From: Clostridia bacterium
GTDB taxonomy: Bacteria; Bacillota; Clostridia; UMGS1883; UMGS1540
Assembly: GCA_017450025.1 (NCBI GenBank)
Contig: JAFSYJ010000012.1
Location: forward strand, 1 to 60,811
Length of the DNA stretch: 60,811 bases
Reading direction: 5' to 3'
Shown: positions 7,980-17,059 of the stretch, piece after piece
How the letters are laid out: every line of letters starts with the position of its first letter
How positions within the stretch are numbered: the first letter of the stretch is position 1
The notes under the pieces: generated by a model
What the model was told of the DNA's origin: nothing
Database searches by the model: none
The model's input: only the letters and a program-made list of their open reading frames with translations
Translations under genes and position numbers: made by a program

Positions 7980-8092
7980 CATAATTTTTACTCCGCCGCC
8001 ATCCTTGCGGTTGGAACTGACAATCCGTAAAACCTTTCAGTTTTATGCTGATGTTTTAAATTTAAAAATCTTTTACGAAAGGATATGATAAA

Positions 8093-9397
8093 ATGGCAAC
8101 ACCTATTATTATGCCAAAGCAAGGTCAGTCCGTTGAAAGCTGTATCATTGCAAAATGGCACAAGCAAAAAGGTGACAAGGTTGAAGTAGGCGATATGCTC
8201 TTCACCTACGAAACAGACAAGGCAACATTTGACGAAGAAGCAAAGGAAGCCGGTACTCTTATCGATGTTTTCTTTGAAGAAGGCGACGATGTTCCCTGTC
8301 TTACAAATGTCTGCGTTATAGGCGCAGAAGGCGAAGATACTTCTGCTTTCAAGCCCGCAGGTGACGATGATGACGCTCCCGCAGAGGAAGCAAAAGAAGA
8401 AGTTAAGGAAGAAGAAGCTGAAAAGCCCGCAGTTACAGTAAACACAACAGGCGATGTAAAAGCATCTCCGCGTGCACGCGCACTTGCTGAAAAGAACGGC
8501 ATAGATGTTACAATGGCAGCTCCGACAGGTCCTTACGGAAGAATTATTGAGCGCGATGTTCGCGCTGTCATCGACAGCGGTCTCGGTGCTGCTCTCTCTT
8601 CCGGTACGGCAGGTATTGCCGGCACAGGCATAGGCGGCAAGGTAAGAGTTGAAGACCTCGGCAAAGCTCCTGCGGCTGCAGCGGCAGAGGCTGCTCCCGT
8701 GGCAGAGGTTACGGAAGTTCCGCTCTCTAATATCAGAAAAGTTATTGCAAAGAGTATGCACGCTTCGCTCTCCGAAATGGCACAGCTCACTCTCAACACA
8801 TCATTTGATGCAACAGAGATCATGGCGTTCCGCGCAAAGGTTAAAGCAGGCGGCGAACAGCTCGGTCTTGCAAACATCACTCTCAACGACATCGTTTTGT
8901 ATGTTGTTTCCAGAGCTCTCCTCAATCACAAGGATATGAACGCTCACTTTACGGGAACATCTATGAAGTATTTCAGCAATGTAAACTTAGGCGTTGCCGT
9001 TGATACTCCGCGCGGACTTATGGTTCCCACAATTTTTGCGGCAAACACAAAGTCGCTTAACCAGATCGCAACAGAAAGCAAAGAGCTTGCCGCAGCAGCA
9101 CAGAGCGGCACAATAAGCCCTGATCTGCTTTCCGGCGGTACATTTACCGTTACAAACCTCGGCTCTCTCGGAATAGAGTCATTTACACCCGTTATCAATC
9201 CGCCGCAGACAGGTATTCTCGGCGTTGACACAATAACAACAGGCGTTAAAGAAGTAAACGGCGAGCTTAAGGCTTACAAGCAAATGGGTCTCTCACTCAC
9301 ATTTGACCACAGAGCCGTTGACGGCGCTCCCGCTGCAAGACTGCTTAAGGATATCGTATTCGGTCTTGAAAACTTCAGCCTGATGCTTTCAAAATAA
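8093..9397 (+). CDS. 2-oxoacid dehydrogenase complex E2 (lipoyl acyltransferase)
   Basis: Core acyltransferase of 434 aa. One lipoyl domain spans residues 1-80 with the lipoylated lysine at 43 (YETDKA). An acidic, Glu/Lys-rich linker (about 85-125) follows, then the peripheral-subunit-binding domain (KASPRARALAEKNGID...GPYGRIIERDV). An alanine-rich linker leads to the catalytic domain with FDHRAVDGAPAARLL near the C-terminus, holding the active-site histidine and aspartate. There is a good GAAAGGATATG site upstream. It lies between the dehydrogenase and E3 genes. The acyl group handled (acetyl from pyruvate or acetoin, or branched) cannot be told from these motifs. Confidence 0.93.
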   Translation: MATPIIMPKQGQSVESCIIAKWHKQKGDKVEVGDMLFTYETDKATFDEEAKEAGTLIDVFFEEGDDVPCLTNVCVIGAEGEDTSAFKPAGDDDDAPAEEAKEEVKEEEAEKPAVTVNTTGDVKASPRARALAEKNGIDVTMAAPTGPYGRIIERDVRAVIDSGLGAALSSGTAGIAGTGIGGKVRVEDLGKAPAAAAAEAAPVAEVTEVPLSNIRKVIAKSMHASLSEMAQLTLNTSFDATEIMAFRAKVKAGGEQLGLANITLNDIVLYVVSRALLNHKDMNAHFTGTSMKYFSNVNLGVAVDTPRGLMVPTIFAANTKSLNQIATESKELAAAAQSGTISPDLLSGGTFTVTNLGSLGIESFTPVINPPQTGILGVDTITTGVKEVNGELKAYKQMGLSLTFDHRAVDGAPAARLLKDIVFGLENFSLMLSK

Positions 9398-9420
9398 AAA
9401 GCGTTTTAGCACATCAGCTT

Positions 9421-9443
9421 CTGTCCCCCGATCTTGGGGGCAG
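9421..9443 (+). other. Intergenic hairpin between E2 and E3 genes
   Basis: CCCCC (9425-9429) pairs with GGGGG (9436-9440), extended by CTG/CAG with one bulged base. There is no U-tract, so mRNA stability or partial attenuation between the E2 and E3 coding regions is more likely than full termination. Confidence 0.5.
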
Positions 9444-9487
9444 AGTGGTGCACAATGTTCTATGTTACGAAGAAAGGGTGAAAACAT

Positions 9488-10852
9488 ATGAAATATGATT
9501 TGATCGTCCTCGGCGGCGGCCCTGCAGGTTATCTTGCAGGCGAGCGCGCAGGTCACGCAGGACTGAAAACACTTGTTTTTGAAGAAAGAAGCCTCGGCGG
9601 TGTTTGCCTTAACGAGGGCTGCGTTCCTTCAAAATCACTTCTTTACTGTGCAAAGGCTCTTGATTATAACAAGCACGCCGCAGATTACGGCATTACCGTC
9701 GGCGAAGCTTCAATCGACCAGAAAAAGGTCGTTGCAAGAAAGAACAAGGTCGTTAAGACTCTTGTTTCCGGTATCGAAATGCAGCTTAAGGCAAATAAGT
9801 GCGAGGTTGTTAAGGAAACTGCCGTTATTACAGGCAAATCCGCAGACGGCTACACTCTTGAAGCCGCAGGCAAAACCTACACCTGCGACAAGCTCCTTAT
9901 CTGCACGGGCTCCGAGGCTGTTGTTCCGCCCATCCCCGGTGTACCCGAGGGTGTAAAGGCAGGTCATGTCCTCACAAACCGCGAAATCCTCGACCTTGAA
10001 GCAATCCCGAAAACTCTCGTTGTTGTAGGCGGCGGCGTTATAGGTCTTGAGATGGCTTCGTACTTCAATTCCGTAGGCAGCGAAGTAACGGTTATCGAAA
10101 TGCTCGACCATATCGCAGGTCCTACCGACAGCGACATCAGCGATATTCTCAAAAAGAATTACGAGAAAAAGGGCATCAAATTCAACCTCGGCGCAAAGGT
10201 TACCAAAATCACCGACAACGCTGTTGAATTTGAAAAAGACGGCAAAACGCAGTCCGTTCCTGCCGAAAAGGTTCTGCTTTCAATAGGCAGACGCGCAAGA
10301 ACAAAGGGCATCGGTCTTGAAACAATAGGCGTTTTGACAGAGCGCGGTGCAATAGTTACAGACGAATATATGAAGACAAATATTCCCAATGTATATGCTT
10401 CGGGCGATGTTAACGGCAAAATAATGCTCGCGCACACAGCTTACAGAGAAACGGAAGTCGCTGTAAACAACATTCTCGGCAAACGCGATGTTATGCGTTA
10501 TGACGCTATTCCGTCAGTTATCTATACAAATCCCGAGGTCGGCGCTGTCGGTCTTACAGAAAAAGCTGCAAAAGACGCAGGCTATGACATTGCAGTTGTT
10601 AAAACTCCCATGGTTTACAGCGGCCGTTATGTTGCAGAAGGCGGCGGCGACGGTATCTGCAAGCTTATTGTCGACAAAAAGTACAACCGTCTCTTAGGTT
10701 GCCATGTTATAGGAAACTATGCTTCTGAGTTTATAGTTGCAGCAGCTATTCTTGTAGAAACACAGATGAGAATAGACGATATCAAGGAACTTGTGTTCCC
10801 GCATCCGACAGTTTGCGAAATAATCAGAGAAGCAATATTTCAAATAAAATAG
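9488..10852 (+). CDS. lpdA: Dihydrolipoyl dehydrogenase (E3)
   Basis: FAD enzyme that reoxidises the lipoyl arm of E2 and passes electrons to NAD+. In 454 aa it has the FAD loop GGGPAGYLAG (9-18), the redox-active disulfide CLNEGC (Cys40 and Cys45), an NAD Rossmann loop VVGGGVIGLEMASYF (about 180-195), and the C-terminal dimer interface with the catalytic His-Glu pair in FPHPTVCEII. It sits between the E2 and E1 genes of the same operon. GAAAGGGTG precedes the ATG. Length and motifs are standard. The symbol is by function; a paralogue could exist elsewhere in the genome. Confidence 0.96.
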   Translation: MKYDLIVLGGGPAGYLAGERAGHAGLKTLVFEERSLGGVCLNEGCVPSKSLLYCAKALDYNKHAADYGITVGEASIDQKKVVARKNKVVKTLVSGIEMQLKANKCEVVKETAVITGKSADGYTLEAAGKTYTCDKLLICTGSEAVVPPIPGVPEGVKAGHVLTNREILDLEAIPKTLVVVGGGVIGLEMASYFNSVGSEVTVIEMLDHIAGPTDSDISDILKKNYEKKGIKFNLGAKVTKITDNAVEFEKDGKTQSVPAEKVLLSIGRRARTKGIGLETIGVLTERGAIVTDEYMKTNIPNVYASGDVNGKIMLAHTAYRETEVAVNNILGKRDVMRYDAIPSVIYTNPEVGAVGLTEKAAKDAGYDIAVVKTPMVYSGRYVAEGGGDGICKLIVDKKYNRLLGCHVIGNYASEFIVAAAILVETQMRIDDIKELVFPHPTVCEIIREAIFQIK

Positions 10853-10868
10853 AAAGGAATGACAAAAG

Positions 10869-13343
10869 GTGACAAAATCATTATTTTTGGACCCAAACGA
10901 GCTTAGAAAGCCCGACAAAGTTAAGTTTACCGACATTCCGGTAAACCAGTACAAAAAAACAATTGAAGAAGAGAAAAAGAATTTTTCAAAAGCTGATTTT
11001 ATGCGCATTTACCGCGATATGAGAATTATCCGCGAATTTGAAACAATGCTTTATCTCATCAAAACAACAGGCGCATACAACACGGTAGAATACAACAACC
11101 CCGGTCCTGCCCATCTTTCCATGGGACAGGAGGCATCCGCTGTCGGACAGGCATATCTCCTGACAACAGACGATAACATTTTCGGTTCTCACAGAAGCCA
11201 CGGCGAAATCCTTGCAAAAGGTCTTTCCGCTATAGAAAAGCTTTCCGAAAAAGAGCTTACCGAAACTATGGAATCCTTCCTCGGCGGCAAAACTCTCCGC
11301 GCTATCGAGGGCAAGCAGAAGGATAAGGGCAATGTAAAAGAGCTTGCAATGGACTTCCTTCTCTACGGTGCACTTGCAGAAGTATTTGCAAGAGAAACAG
11401 GCTTTAACAAAGGTCTCGGCGGCTCAATGCACGCTTTCTTCACACCTTTCGGCATTTATCCGAACAACGCTATCGTTGGCGGCTCGGCTACAATCGCTAT
11501 GGGTGCTGCTCTTTATAAAAAAGTTAACAAGAAAAAGGGTATCGTTGTTTCCAATGTCGGTGACGCTTCACTCGGTTGCGGTCCTGTTTGGGAAGCTCTC
11601 AACATGGGCGCTATGGAACAGTTCACAACACTTTGGGAAGAAGGCTTTAACAAAGGTCTTCCGATCATCTTTAACTTCTTTGATAACCTCTACGGCATGG
11701 GCGGTCAGACAATGGGCGAAACAATGGCTTACCACATTCTTGCCCGCGTCGGCGCAGGCGTAAGCCCGACACAGCTCCATGCAGAACGCGTTGACGGTTA
11801 CAATCCTCTCGCTGTTATCGACGCTATGCGCCGCAAGATTGACATTATCAAGAAGGGTGACGGTCCTGTTCTTCTCGATACTCTTACATACCGTATGGCA
11901 GGTCACTCGCCGTCAGATTCCGACAGCTACAGAACAAAAGAGGAAAAGGATGCTTGGGCAGAGCATGATGTACTTGTTAACTACAAGGCTAAGCTTATCA
12001 AAGCACGCGTTGCCAAAGAAGCTGACTTTGCTAAAATTGACGAAGACATTATTGAGCGCATGACAAAGGTTTGCGGTTTGGCTACAAACGACGAAGTTTC
12101 TCCCCGCATTGACCTTTCAAAGCAGCCTGACACTATCGAAAGCATTATGTTCTCCAACGAAAAGGTTGAGAAGTTTGACGACAGAAAGCCCGATGTTCTT
12201 ATGCCTATGGAAGAAAATCCGAGAGTTCAGCAGATCGCAAAGCGTTCACGCTGGGGATTTGACGCAAAGGGCAAGCCTGTATCAAAGAACAAGGTTTACC
12301 AGCTGCGTGACGGTCTTTTTGAAGCAATCATCGACCGCTTCTACAAAGATCCTACCCTCATCGCATACGGCGAAGACAACCGTGACTGGGGCGGCGCATT
12401 CGCAGTTTACCGCGGCATGACTGAGGCTCTTCCTTATCACCGTTTCTTTAACGCTCCTATCTCTGAAGCAGCTATCGTCGGCAGTGCTGTTGGTTACGCT
12501 ATGAGCGGCGGACGCGCACTTGCTGAAATTATGTACTGCGACTTCATAGGCAGAGCAGGCGACGAAATATTCAACCAGCTCGCAAAATGGCAGTCAATGT
12601 CCGCAGGTATTATAAAGATGCCTGTTGTAATCCGTGTTTCCGTTGGCAGCAAATACGGTGCACAGCACTCACAAGACTGGACCTCCATCGTTGCACATAT
12701 CCCCGGCTTAAAGGTTGCATTCCCTGCAACACCTTATGACGCTAAGGGCTTGATGGCTTCTGCTTTGGCAGGTACTGATCCTGTTATATTCTTTGAGAGC
12801 CAGAGAATTTACGATGTAGGCGAGCAGTTCCACGAGGGCGGCGTTCCCGAGGGCTACTACGAGATCCCGTTCGGCGAGCCTGATATTAAGCGCGCAGGTT
12901 CCGACATCACTATCCTTTCGATAGGCGCAACACTTTACCGTGTACTTCCCGCTGTTGATATGCTCAAAGAAAAATACGGCATCTCTGCAGAAGTTATAGA
13001 CGCTCGTTCAATCGTTCCGTTCAATTATGAAAAGGTTCTTGAAAGCGTTAAAAAGACAGGCAGAATCGTTCTCGTAAGCGACGCTTGCGAACGCGGCTCA
13101 CACCTTAAGGATATGGCTCAGACAATCAGCGAATTGGCATTTGATTATCTCGATGCTCCTCCTGTTGTTGTAGGCGCACGCAACTGGATAACACCTGCAC
13201 ACGAGCTTGAAAATTACTTCTTCCCGCAGCCTGAATGGATCCTCGACGCAATCAACGAAAAGATCCTCCCGCTTCCGGGTCATGTTTCGACTGCCAACTT
13301 TACTAATGTTGAGCAGATCAGAAGAAACAAACTTGGAGTATGA
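10869..13343 (+). CDS. 2-oxoacid dehydrogenase E1, alpha and beta subunits fused
   Basis: Thiamine diphosphate decarboxylase of 824 aa. Residues about 45-430 match E1 alpha: GSHRSHGEILAKG, GLGGSMHAF, then the ThDP/Mg loop GDASLGCGPVWEALNMGAM ending in FFDNLYGMGGQ. Residues about 480-815 match E1 beta: AYGEDNRDWGG, FFNAPISEAAIVG, GAQHSQDW...HIPGLKVAFPATP. Most pyruvate and branched-chain systems with heterotetrameric E1 use two separate genes. The ThDP motif is GDA rather than the usual GDG, and there is an insertion of roughly ten residues between the helix and the FFDN strand. The GTG start has AGAAAGGA ten bases upstream; an ATG at 10859 is out of frame and runs into an early stop. Substrate is unknown; pyruvate, acetoin and a sugar-derived 2-oxoacid are all open. 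Confidence 0.9.
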   Translation: MTKSLFLDPNELRKPDKVKFTDIPVNQYKKTIEEEKKNFSKADFMRIYRDMRIIREFETMLYLIKTTGAYNTVEYNNPGPAHLSMGQEASAVGQAYLLTTDDNIFGSHRSHGEILAKGLSAIEKLSEKELTETMESFLGGKTLRAIEGKQKDKGNVKELAMDFLLYGALAEVFARETGFNKGLGGSMHAFFTPFGIYPNNAIVGGSATIAMGAALYKKVNKKKGIVVSNVGDASLGCGPVWEALNMGAMEQFTTLWEEGFNKGLPIIFNFFDNLYGMGGQTMGETMAYHILARVGAGVSPTQLHAERVDGYNPLAVIDAMRRKIDIIKKGDGPVLLDTLTYRMAGHSPSDSDSYRTKEEKDAWAEHDVLVNYKAKLIKARVAKEADFAKIDEDIIERMTKVCGLATNDEVSPRIDLSKQPDTIESIMFSNEKVEKFDDRKPDVLMPMEENPRVQQIAKRSRWGFDAKGKPVSKNKVYQLRDGLFEAIIDRFYKDPTLIAYGEDNRDWGGAFAVYRGMTEALPYHRFFNAPISEAAIVGSAVGYAMSGGRALAEIMYCDFIGRAGDEIFNQLAKWQSMSAGIIKMPVVIRVSVGSKYGAQHSQDWTSIVAHIPGLKVAFPATPYDAKGLMASALAGTDPVIFFESQRIYDVGEQFHEGGVPEGYYEIPFGEPDIKRAGSDITILSIGATLYRVLPAVDMLKEKYGISAEVIDARSIVPFNYEKVLESVKKTGRIVLVSDACERGSHLKDMAQTISELAFDYLDAPPVVVGARNWITPAHELENYFFPQPEWILDAINEKILPLPGHVSTANFTNVEQIRRNKLGV

Positions 13344-13428
13344 TTTTGGGATGTTAAAAATGTCCAGAATGCAAAAGGCTCAATTCAATATGTAATAAGC
13401 TAAAACATTAAATCTTATACTAAAATGG

Positions 13429-13463
13429 AGAAAGAATCGAATCTTATTCGATTCTTTCTTTGT
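13429..13463 (+). terminator. Terminator of the 2-oxoacid dehydrogenase operon
   Basis: A perfect 14-bp stem (13429-13442 with 13446-13459) with a CTT loop lies 86 bp after the E1 stop and continues TTTGTT. Confidence 0.75.
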
Positions 13464-13480
13464 TAATATGCCTTTTGCTA

Positions 13481-13555
13481 CGAATAAACTTCACCTCGCT
13501 GTATCCATATACAGCTTCGGTAACCCAAAGCTTTCGCTTTGGCTCAGTTTATCCG
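13481..13555 (+). other. Three-way-junction-like structured element
   Basis: Within the 358-bp gene-free stretch 13344-13701. The outer stem CGAATAAACT (13481-13490) pairs with AGTTTATCCG (13546-13555), 9 of 10. It encloses two perfect hairpins, GCTGTAT/ATACAGC (13498-13515) and CCAAAGC/GCTTTGG (13525-13542, TTTC loop). No coding potential or known RNA family was recognised. The rest of the stretch holds the upstream terminator and the efp promoter. Confidence 0.5.
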
Positions 13556-13636
13556 TTCTAAATCATTTTTTACTATCCCAAATAATAAAAGTATAAAAAC
13601 TTTTTACTCTCCTTTTGAATTTATTTCAAAAAACAC

Positions 13637-13665
13637 TTGATAATTTTCCATTTTTCATATATAAT
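13637..13665 (+). promoter_or_regulatory. Promoter of efp
   Basis: TTGATA and TATAAT are 17 bp apart, 37 bp upstream of the efp ATG. Confidence 0.8.
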
Positions 13666-13701
13666 GGTATATATTATGAATAATTATTTGGAGGTTAGCA
13701 T

Positions 13702-14259
13702 ATGATAAGTGCCGGAGAATTCAGAAACGGAGTAACATTCGAGTTTGAGGGAAATGTTTACCAGATAGTTGAGTTTCAACATGTTAAACCCGGAAAAGGT
13801 GCTGCGTTTGTAAGAACTAAACTTAAAAATGTAATAAACGGCGGCGTTGTTGAAAAGACCTTCCGCCCGACCGATAAAATGCCGAAGGCTCATATTGAGA
13901 GAAAGGATATGGAATACCTGTATCAAGACGGCGACCTGTTCTACTTTATGGATCAGGAAACATACGAGCAGCTTCCGTTGAACAGCTCACAGCTCGGTGA
14001 CGCTCTTAAGTTTGTCAAAGAGAATATGGTTGTTAAAATTCTTTCTTACAAGGGCAATGTGTTTGGCGTTGAACCGCCTAACTTTGTAGAGCTTCAGGTT
14101 ACGGCTACGGAGCCTGGCTTTAAGGGTGACACATCAACGGGCGCAACAAAGCCTGCAACGCTTGAAACAGGCGCAGAAATCGCTGTTCCGCTCTTTATTG
14201 ACAACGGCGATATGATAAGAGTTGATACACGCACGGGCGAATATATGGAACGCGCGTAA
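13702..14259 (+). CDS. efp: Elongation factor P
   Basis: Relieves ribosome stalling at polyproline stretches. The 185 aa hold the three beta-barrel domains of the family. The tip of domain I reads KPGKGAAF, with lysine at position 32, the residue that is modified in many bacteria. The enzymes for such modification are not in this window. The C-terminal signature is [27 protein letters not shown] lies eight bases before the ATG. It shares a promoter with the CD1247-type gene 26 bp downstream. Confidence 0.97.
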   Translation: MISAGEFRNGVTFEFEGNVYQIVEFQHVKPGKGAAFVRTKLKNVINGGVVEKTFRPTDKMPKAHIERKDMEYLYQDGDLFYFMDQETYEQLPLNSSQLGDALKFVKENMVVKILSYKGNVFGVEPPNFVELQVTATEPGFKGDTSTGATKPATLETGAEIAVPLFIDNGDMIRVDTRTGEYMERA

Positions 14260-14284
14260 AACATAAAACAGGAGGTTTTATATT

Positions 14285-14698
14285 ATGTTAACAGAAAAAG
14301 TTGCTTATTTAAGAGGTCTTTGCGAAGGTCTTGACATTGATGATTCCAAGCCTGAAGGCAAGCTTCTTGTAAACATTATTGATGTTTTAGACGAAATCGC
14401 AAACGAAGTTACAGCTATTGACGATACACAGTTTGAACTCCAGAATGAGATCGACGAGATCGACGAAGACCTCGCAGATGTTGAGGATTATCTCTTTGGC
14501 GAGGACGAGGACGATTTTGACGATTTTCTCATTGAAGATGTTGAATGTCCGTACTGCGGCGAATCCATCGCAATAGATTCCGACATTCTCGACTCTGAAG
14601 ACGATACAATTACCTGCCCTGCTTGCGGCAAAGAAATCGAGCTTGAGTTTGAGGATTGCGGTTGCGACTGCGGTTGCTGTGACAACGACGAAGAATAA
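14285..14698 (+). CDS. CD1247-type protein with zinc ribbon
   Basis: A 137-aa acidic protein. The N-terminal part, EKVAYLRGLCEGLDIDDSKPEGKLL, is the recognisable CD1247 N-terminal domain found in clostridia, next to efp in several genomes I recall. The middle is a helix rich in Asp/Glu. A zinc-ribbon CPYC...CPAC pair (about residues 88-91 and 110-113) follows, then a cysteine-rich tail with DCGCDCGCC. The function is unknown; the zinc ribbon and efp linkage hint at a ribosome- or RNA-related role, which is inference. The AGGAGG site is clear and a terminator follows. Confidence 0.8.
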   Translation: MLTEKVAYLRGLCEGLDIDDSKPEGKLLVNIIDVLDEIANEVTAIDDTQFELQNEIDEIDEDLADVEDYLFGEDEDDFDDFLIEDVECPYCGESIAIDSDILDSEDDTITCPACGKEIELEFEDCGCDCGCCDNDEE

Positions 14699-14711
14699 TT
14701 TTACTGTATAT

Positions 14712-14747
14712 AAAAACCCTTGTCAGCCAAGCTTGACAAGGGTTTTT
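14712..14747 (+). terminator. Terminator of the efp operon
   Basis: A 14-bp perfect stem (14712-14725 with 14734-14747), whose 3' arm ends in five T and is followed by GTTTG. Confidence 0.9.
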
Positions 14748-14810
14748 GTTTGTGCTAAAATATTATTTTAGATAGATATTTTTAATTATACATATCCGGG
14801 AGTGATCAAA

Positions 14811-16637
14811 ATGGAAAAAGGTAATATTTCGGTAAACACCGAGAATTTAATGCCTATTATAAAAAAATGGTTATATTCTGACAAGGATATTTTCCTTCGT
14901 GAGCTTGTTTCAAACGGAAACGACGCTGTAATAAAGCTTAGAAAGCTTGCAGCACTCGGCAAGGCACAGCTTGACGATGGCGAGGAGCTGCATGTAGATG
15001 TTATTCTCGACAAGAAGGCAAAGAAAATCAAGATAATCGACAACGGCTTGGGAATGACTCGCGATGAGGTTATAAACTACATTACAAGCGTAGCGTTTTC
15101 GGGCGCGCAGGACTTTGTGGACAAGTACAAAGACGAGGACAAAGAAGGCAGCAGGATTATCGGTCACTTTGGTCTTGGATTTTATTCGGCGTTTATGGTT
15201 TCGGAACGCGTCGACATTAACACGCTTTCCTTTGAGAACGGCGCGCAAAGCGTTTTCTGGACTTCTGATGGCGGCTCGGAATATGAAATTTCCGAAGGTA
15301 CGCGCGAGGCGCGCGGTACGGAGGTAATTTTGCACATTCCGAAAGAAGAAAAGGATCTGCTTGACAAGGCGACGCTTGCGGGAATACTTGACAAGTACTG
15401 TGCATTCTTCCCCACTCCTGTTTACCTCTACGAAGAAGGCGAAGAACAGGGTGAAAAAATCAATGATACCGCTCCGCTGTGGCTTAAAAATCCCTCGGAA
15501 TGTACTGACGAGGAGTACAAGGAGTTTTACCACAAGGTATTTTTGGATTTTTCCGATCCTTTATTTTATATACATTTGAATGTTGACTATCCTTTTAATC
15601 TGAAGGGTATTTTATACTTCCCGAAGCTCAAGCACGAATTTGAGCCGTCGGAGGGCAAGATAAAGCTGTATTCCAATCAAGTGTTTGTAGCCGACAATGT
15701 AAAAGAAATTATCCCCGAATTTTTACTGCTTTTGAAGGGATGCATTGACTGCCCCGACTTGCCTTTGAATGTTTCGAGAAGCTTTTTACAGAATGACGGT
15801 TACGCACAAAAAGTATCGGCTCACATCACAAAAAAGGTTGCTGACAAGCTGAAAGGCCTTTACAAAAACAATCGCGAAGACTACAACAAATATTGGGACG
15901 ACATCGCTCCGTTTGTTAAGTTCGGCTGTCTTAAAGATGAAAAGTTCTACGACAAAATCAAGGATATTATTATTTATAAAACAACTGATGACAGGTATGT
16001 TTCGCTTGAGGATTATCTTGAGGACGCAAAGGCGCACTCGCACGAAAATACCGTTTACTACGCGTCAGACCCCTTACAGCAGGCGCAGTATATCGACCTT
16101 TACAAAGCGCAGGGGATCGAAGCCGTTATAATGCCTACATTGATTGACGGCGCGTTTATATCCTTTGCCGAGATGAAAAACCCCGGCGTTAAGTTTAAAC
16201 GCATCGATTCCGATATTGCCTCTTCCCTCAAAGACGGCGATAAACAGGACGACTCTATCGCCGAGCTTTTTAAAGAGGCAATCGGCAACGACAAGCTCAA
16301 GTTCGAAACTGTTTCGCTCAAGGACAGCGAAGTTCCCGCAGTTCTGCTTTTGAGTGAGGAATCGAGAAGGCTTCAGGAAATGTCTCTTGTATATGGCAAT
16401 ATGGGTATGCCTGCCAATATGTTTACGGCAGAGGCTACGCTTTCCTTAAACATTGCAAGTCCACTTATTGAAACACTTGTCAAAAACAAGGACAACAAAG
16501 ATGTTGCAATCCCGATATGCAAGCAGATTTACGACATCGCGCGTCTGGCGCAAGCGCCTCTTGACAGCGCGTCGTTAGGCGAATTTATAAAGCGTTCAAA
16601 CGATATTATGAAGATGGCTTTGGAGGACAAAAAATGA
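14811..16637 (+). CDS. htpG: Chaperone HtpG (Hsp90)
   Basis: ATP-dependent cytosolic chaperone of 608 aa. The GHKL ATPase domain includes [13 protein letters not shown] (about residues 30-42; the catalytic glutamate and the ATP-contacting asparagine), IIDNGLGMT and [13 protein letters not shown]. The middle domain includes [12 protein letters not shown] shorter C-terminal dimerisation region ends the protein. The start is the ATG at 14811, since GGGAGTG lies six bases upstream; a GTG at 14802 overlaps that site. The variant NGNDA instead of the common NASDA is within family variation. No CIRCE element is seen upstream. aroQ starts inside the stop codon (ATGA), indicating translational coupling. 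Confidence 0.95.
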   Translation: MEKGNISVNTENLMPIIKKWLYSDKDIFLRELVSNGNDAVIKLRKLAALGKAQLDDGEELHVDVILDKKAKKIKIIDNGLGMTRDEVINYITSVAFSGAQDFVDKYKDEDKEGSRIIGHFGLGFYSAFMVSERVDINTLSFENGAQSVFWTSDGGSEYEISEGTREARGTEVILHIPKEEKDLLDKATLAGILDKYCAFFPTPVYLYEEGEEQGEKINDTAPLWLKNPSECTDEEYKEFYHKVFLDFSDPLFYIHLNVDYPFNLKGILYFPKLKHEFEPSEGKIKLYSNQVFVADNVKEIIPEFLLLLKGCIDCPDLPLNVSRSFLQNDGYAQKVSAHITKKVADKLKGLYKNNREDYNKYWDDIAPFVKFGCLKDEKFYDKIKDIIIYKTTDDRYVSLEDYLEDAKAHSHENTVYYASDPLQQAQYIDLYKAQGIEAVIMPTLIDGAFISFAEMKNPGVKFKRIDSDIASSLKDGDKQDDSIAELFKEAIGNDKLKFETVSLKDSEVPAVLLLSEESRRLQEMSLVYGNMGMPANMFTAEATLSLNIASPLIETLVKNKDNKDVAIPICKQIYDIARLAQAPLDSASLGEFIKRSNDIMKMALEDKK

Positions 16638-17059
16638 AAATAAAAATCATTAACGGCCCTAATCTTAATATGACCGGCACAAGAGAACCGTCTGTTTACG
16701 GTGCGGTAACTCTTGATACGATAAACGCCGAAATACAAAAAGAAGCTGAAAAGCTTGGCGTTGATGTCGTGTTCTTCCAATCAAACTACGAAGGCGCGAT
16801 TATTGACGAAATATGGGCATCACAAGACTTTGACGGCATAATCATAAATCCCGGTGCTTTAACGCATTACAGCTACGCCGTACGCGACGCAATATCGGGT
16901 GCAGGCGTACCGTGCATAGAAGTACACTTGTCAAACATATACGCGCGTGAGGAGTTCAGGCACAAGTCCGTTACCGCTCCCGTATGCAAGGGACAGATTT
17001 CGGGGCTTGGCAAATACGGATACATTCTTGCGCTCAAAGCGTTTGCCGAGGTGAAGTGA
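16634..17059 (+). CDS. aroQ: 3-dehydroquinate dehydratase, type II
   Basis: Third step of the shikimate pathway: converts 3-dehydroquinate to 3-dehydroshikimate. The 141 aa match the small dodecameric type II enzyme. Motifs are [18 protein letters not shown] (catalytic tyrosine at its end), [30 protein letters not shown] and [17 protein letters not shown], the last two holding the catalytic histidine and substrate-binding residues. It overlaps htpG by 4 bp and the M24 peptidase by 1 bp (TGATG), a tight three-gene unit. Other shikimate genes are not in the window. Confidence 0.96.
   Translation: MKIKIINGPNLNMTGTREPSVYGAVTLDTINAEIQKEAEKLGVDVVFFQSNYEGAIIDEIWASQDFDGIIINPGALTHYSYAVRDAISGAGVPCIEVHLSNIYAREEFRHKSVTAPVCKGQISGLGKYGYILALKAFAEVK

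Noticed and set aside
8011-8030. Fourth copy of the interspersed hairpin repeat
   Set aside because: Primary sequence resembles copy 2 (17 of 20 bases), but the 3' arm and pairing are lost; too weak to list as a feature.
7988-8761. 257-codon minus-strand open frame
   Set aside because: Antisense to the E2 gene, full of Cys/Ser/Phe; the E2 assignment on the other strand is certain.
14748-14810. CIRCE heat-shock operator before htpG
   Set aside because: There is a short CTAAAAT/ATTTTAG repeat, but the TTAGCACTC-N9-GAGTGCTAA consensus is absent.
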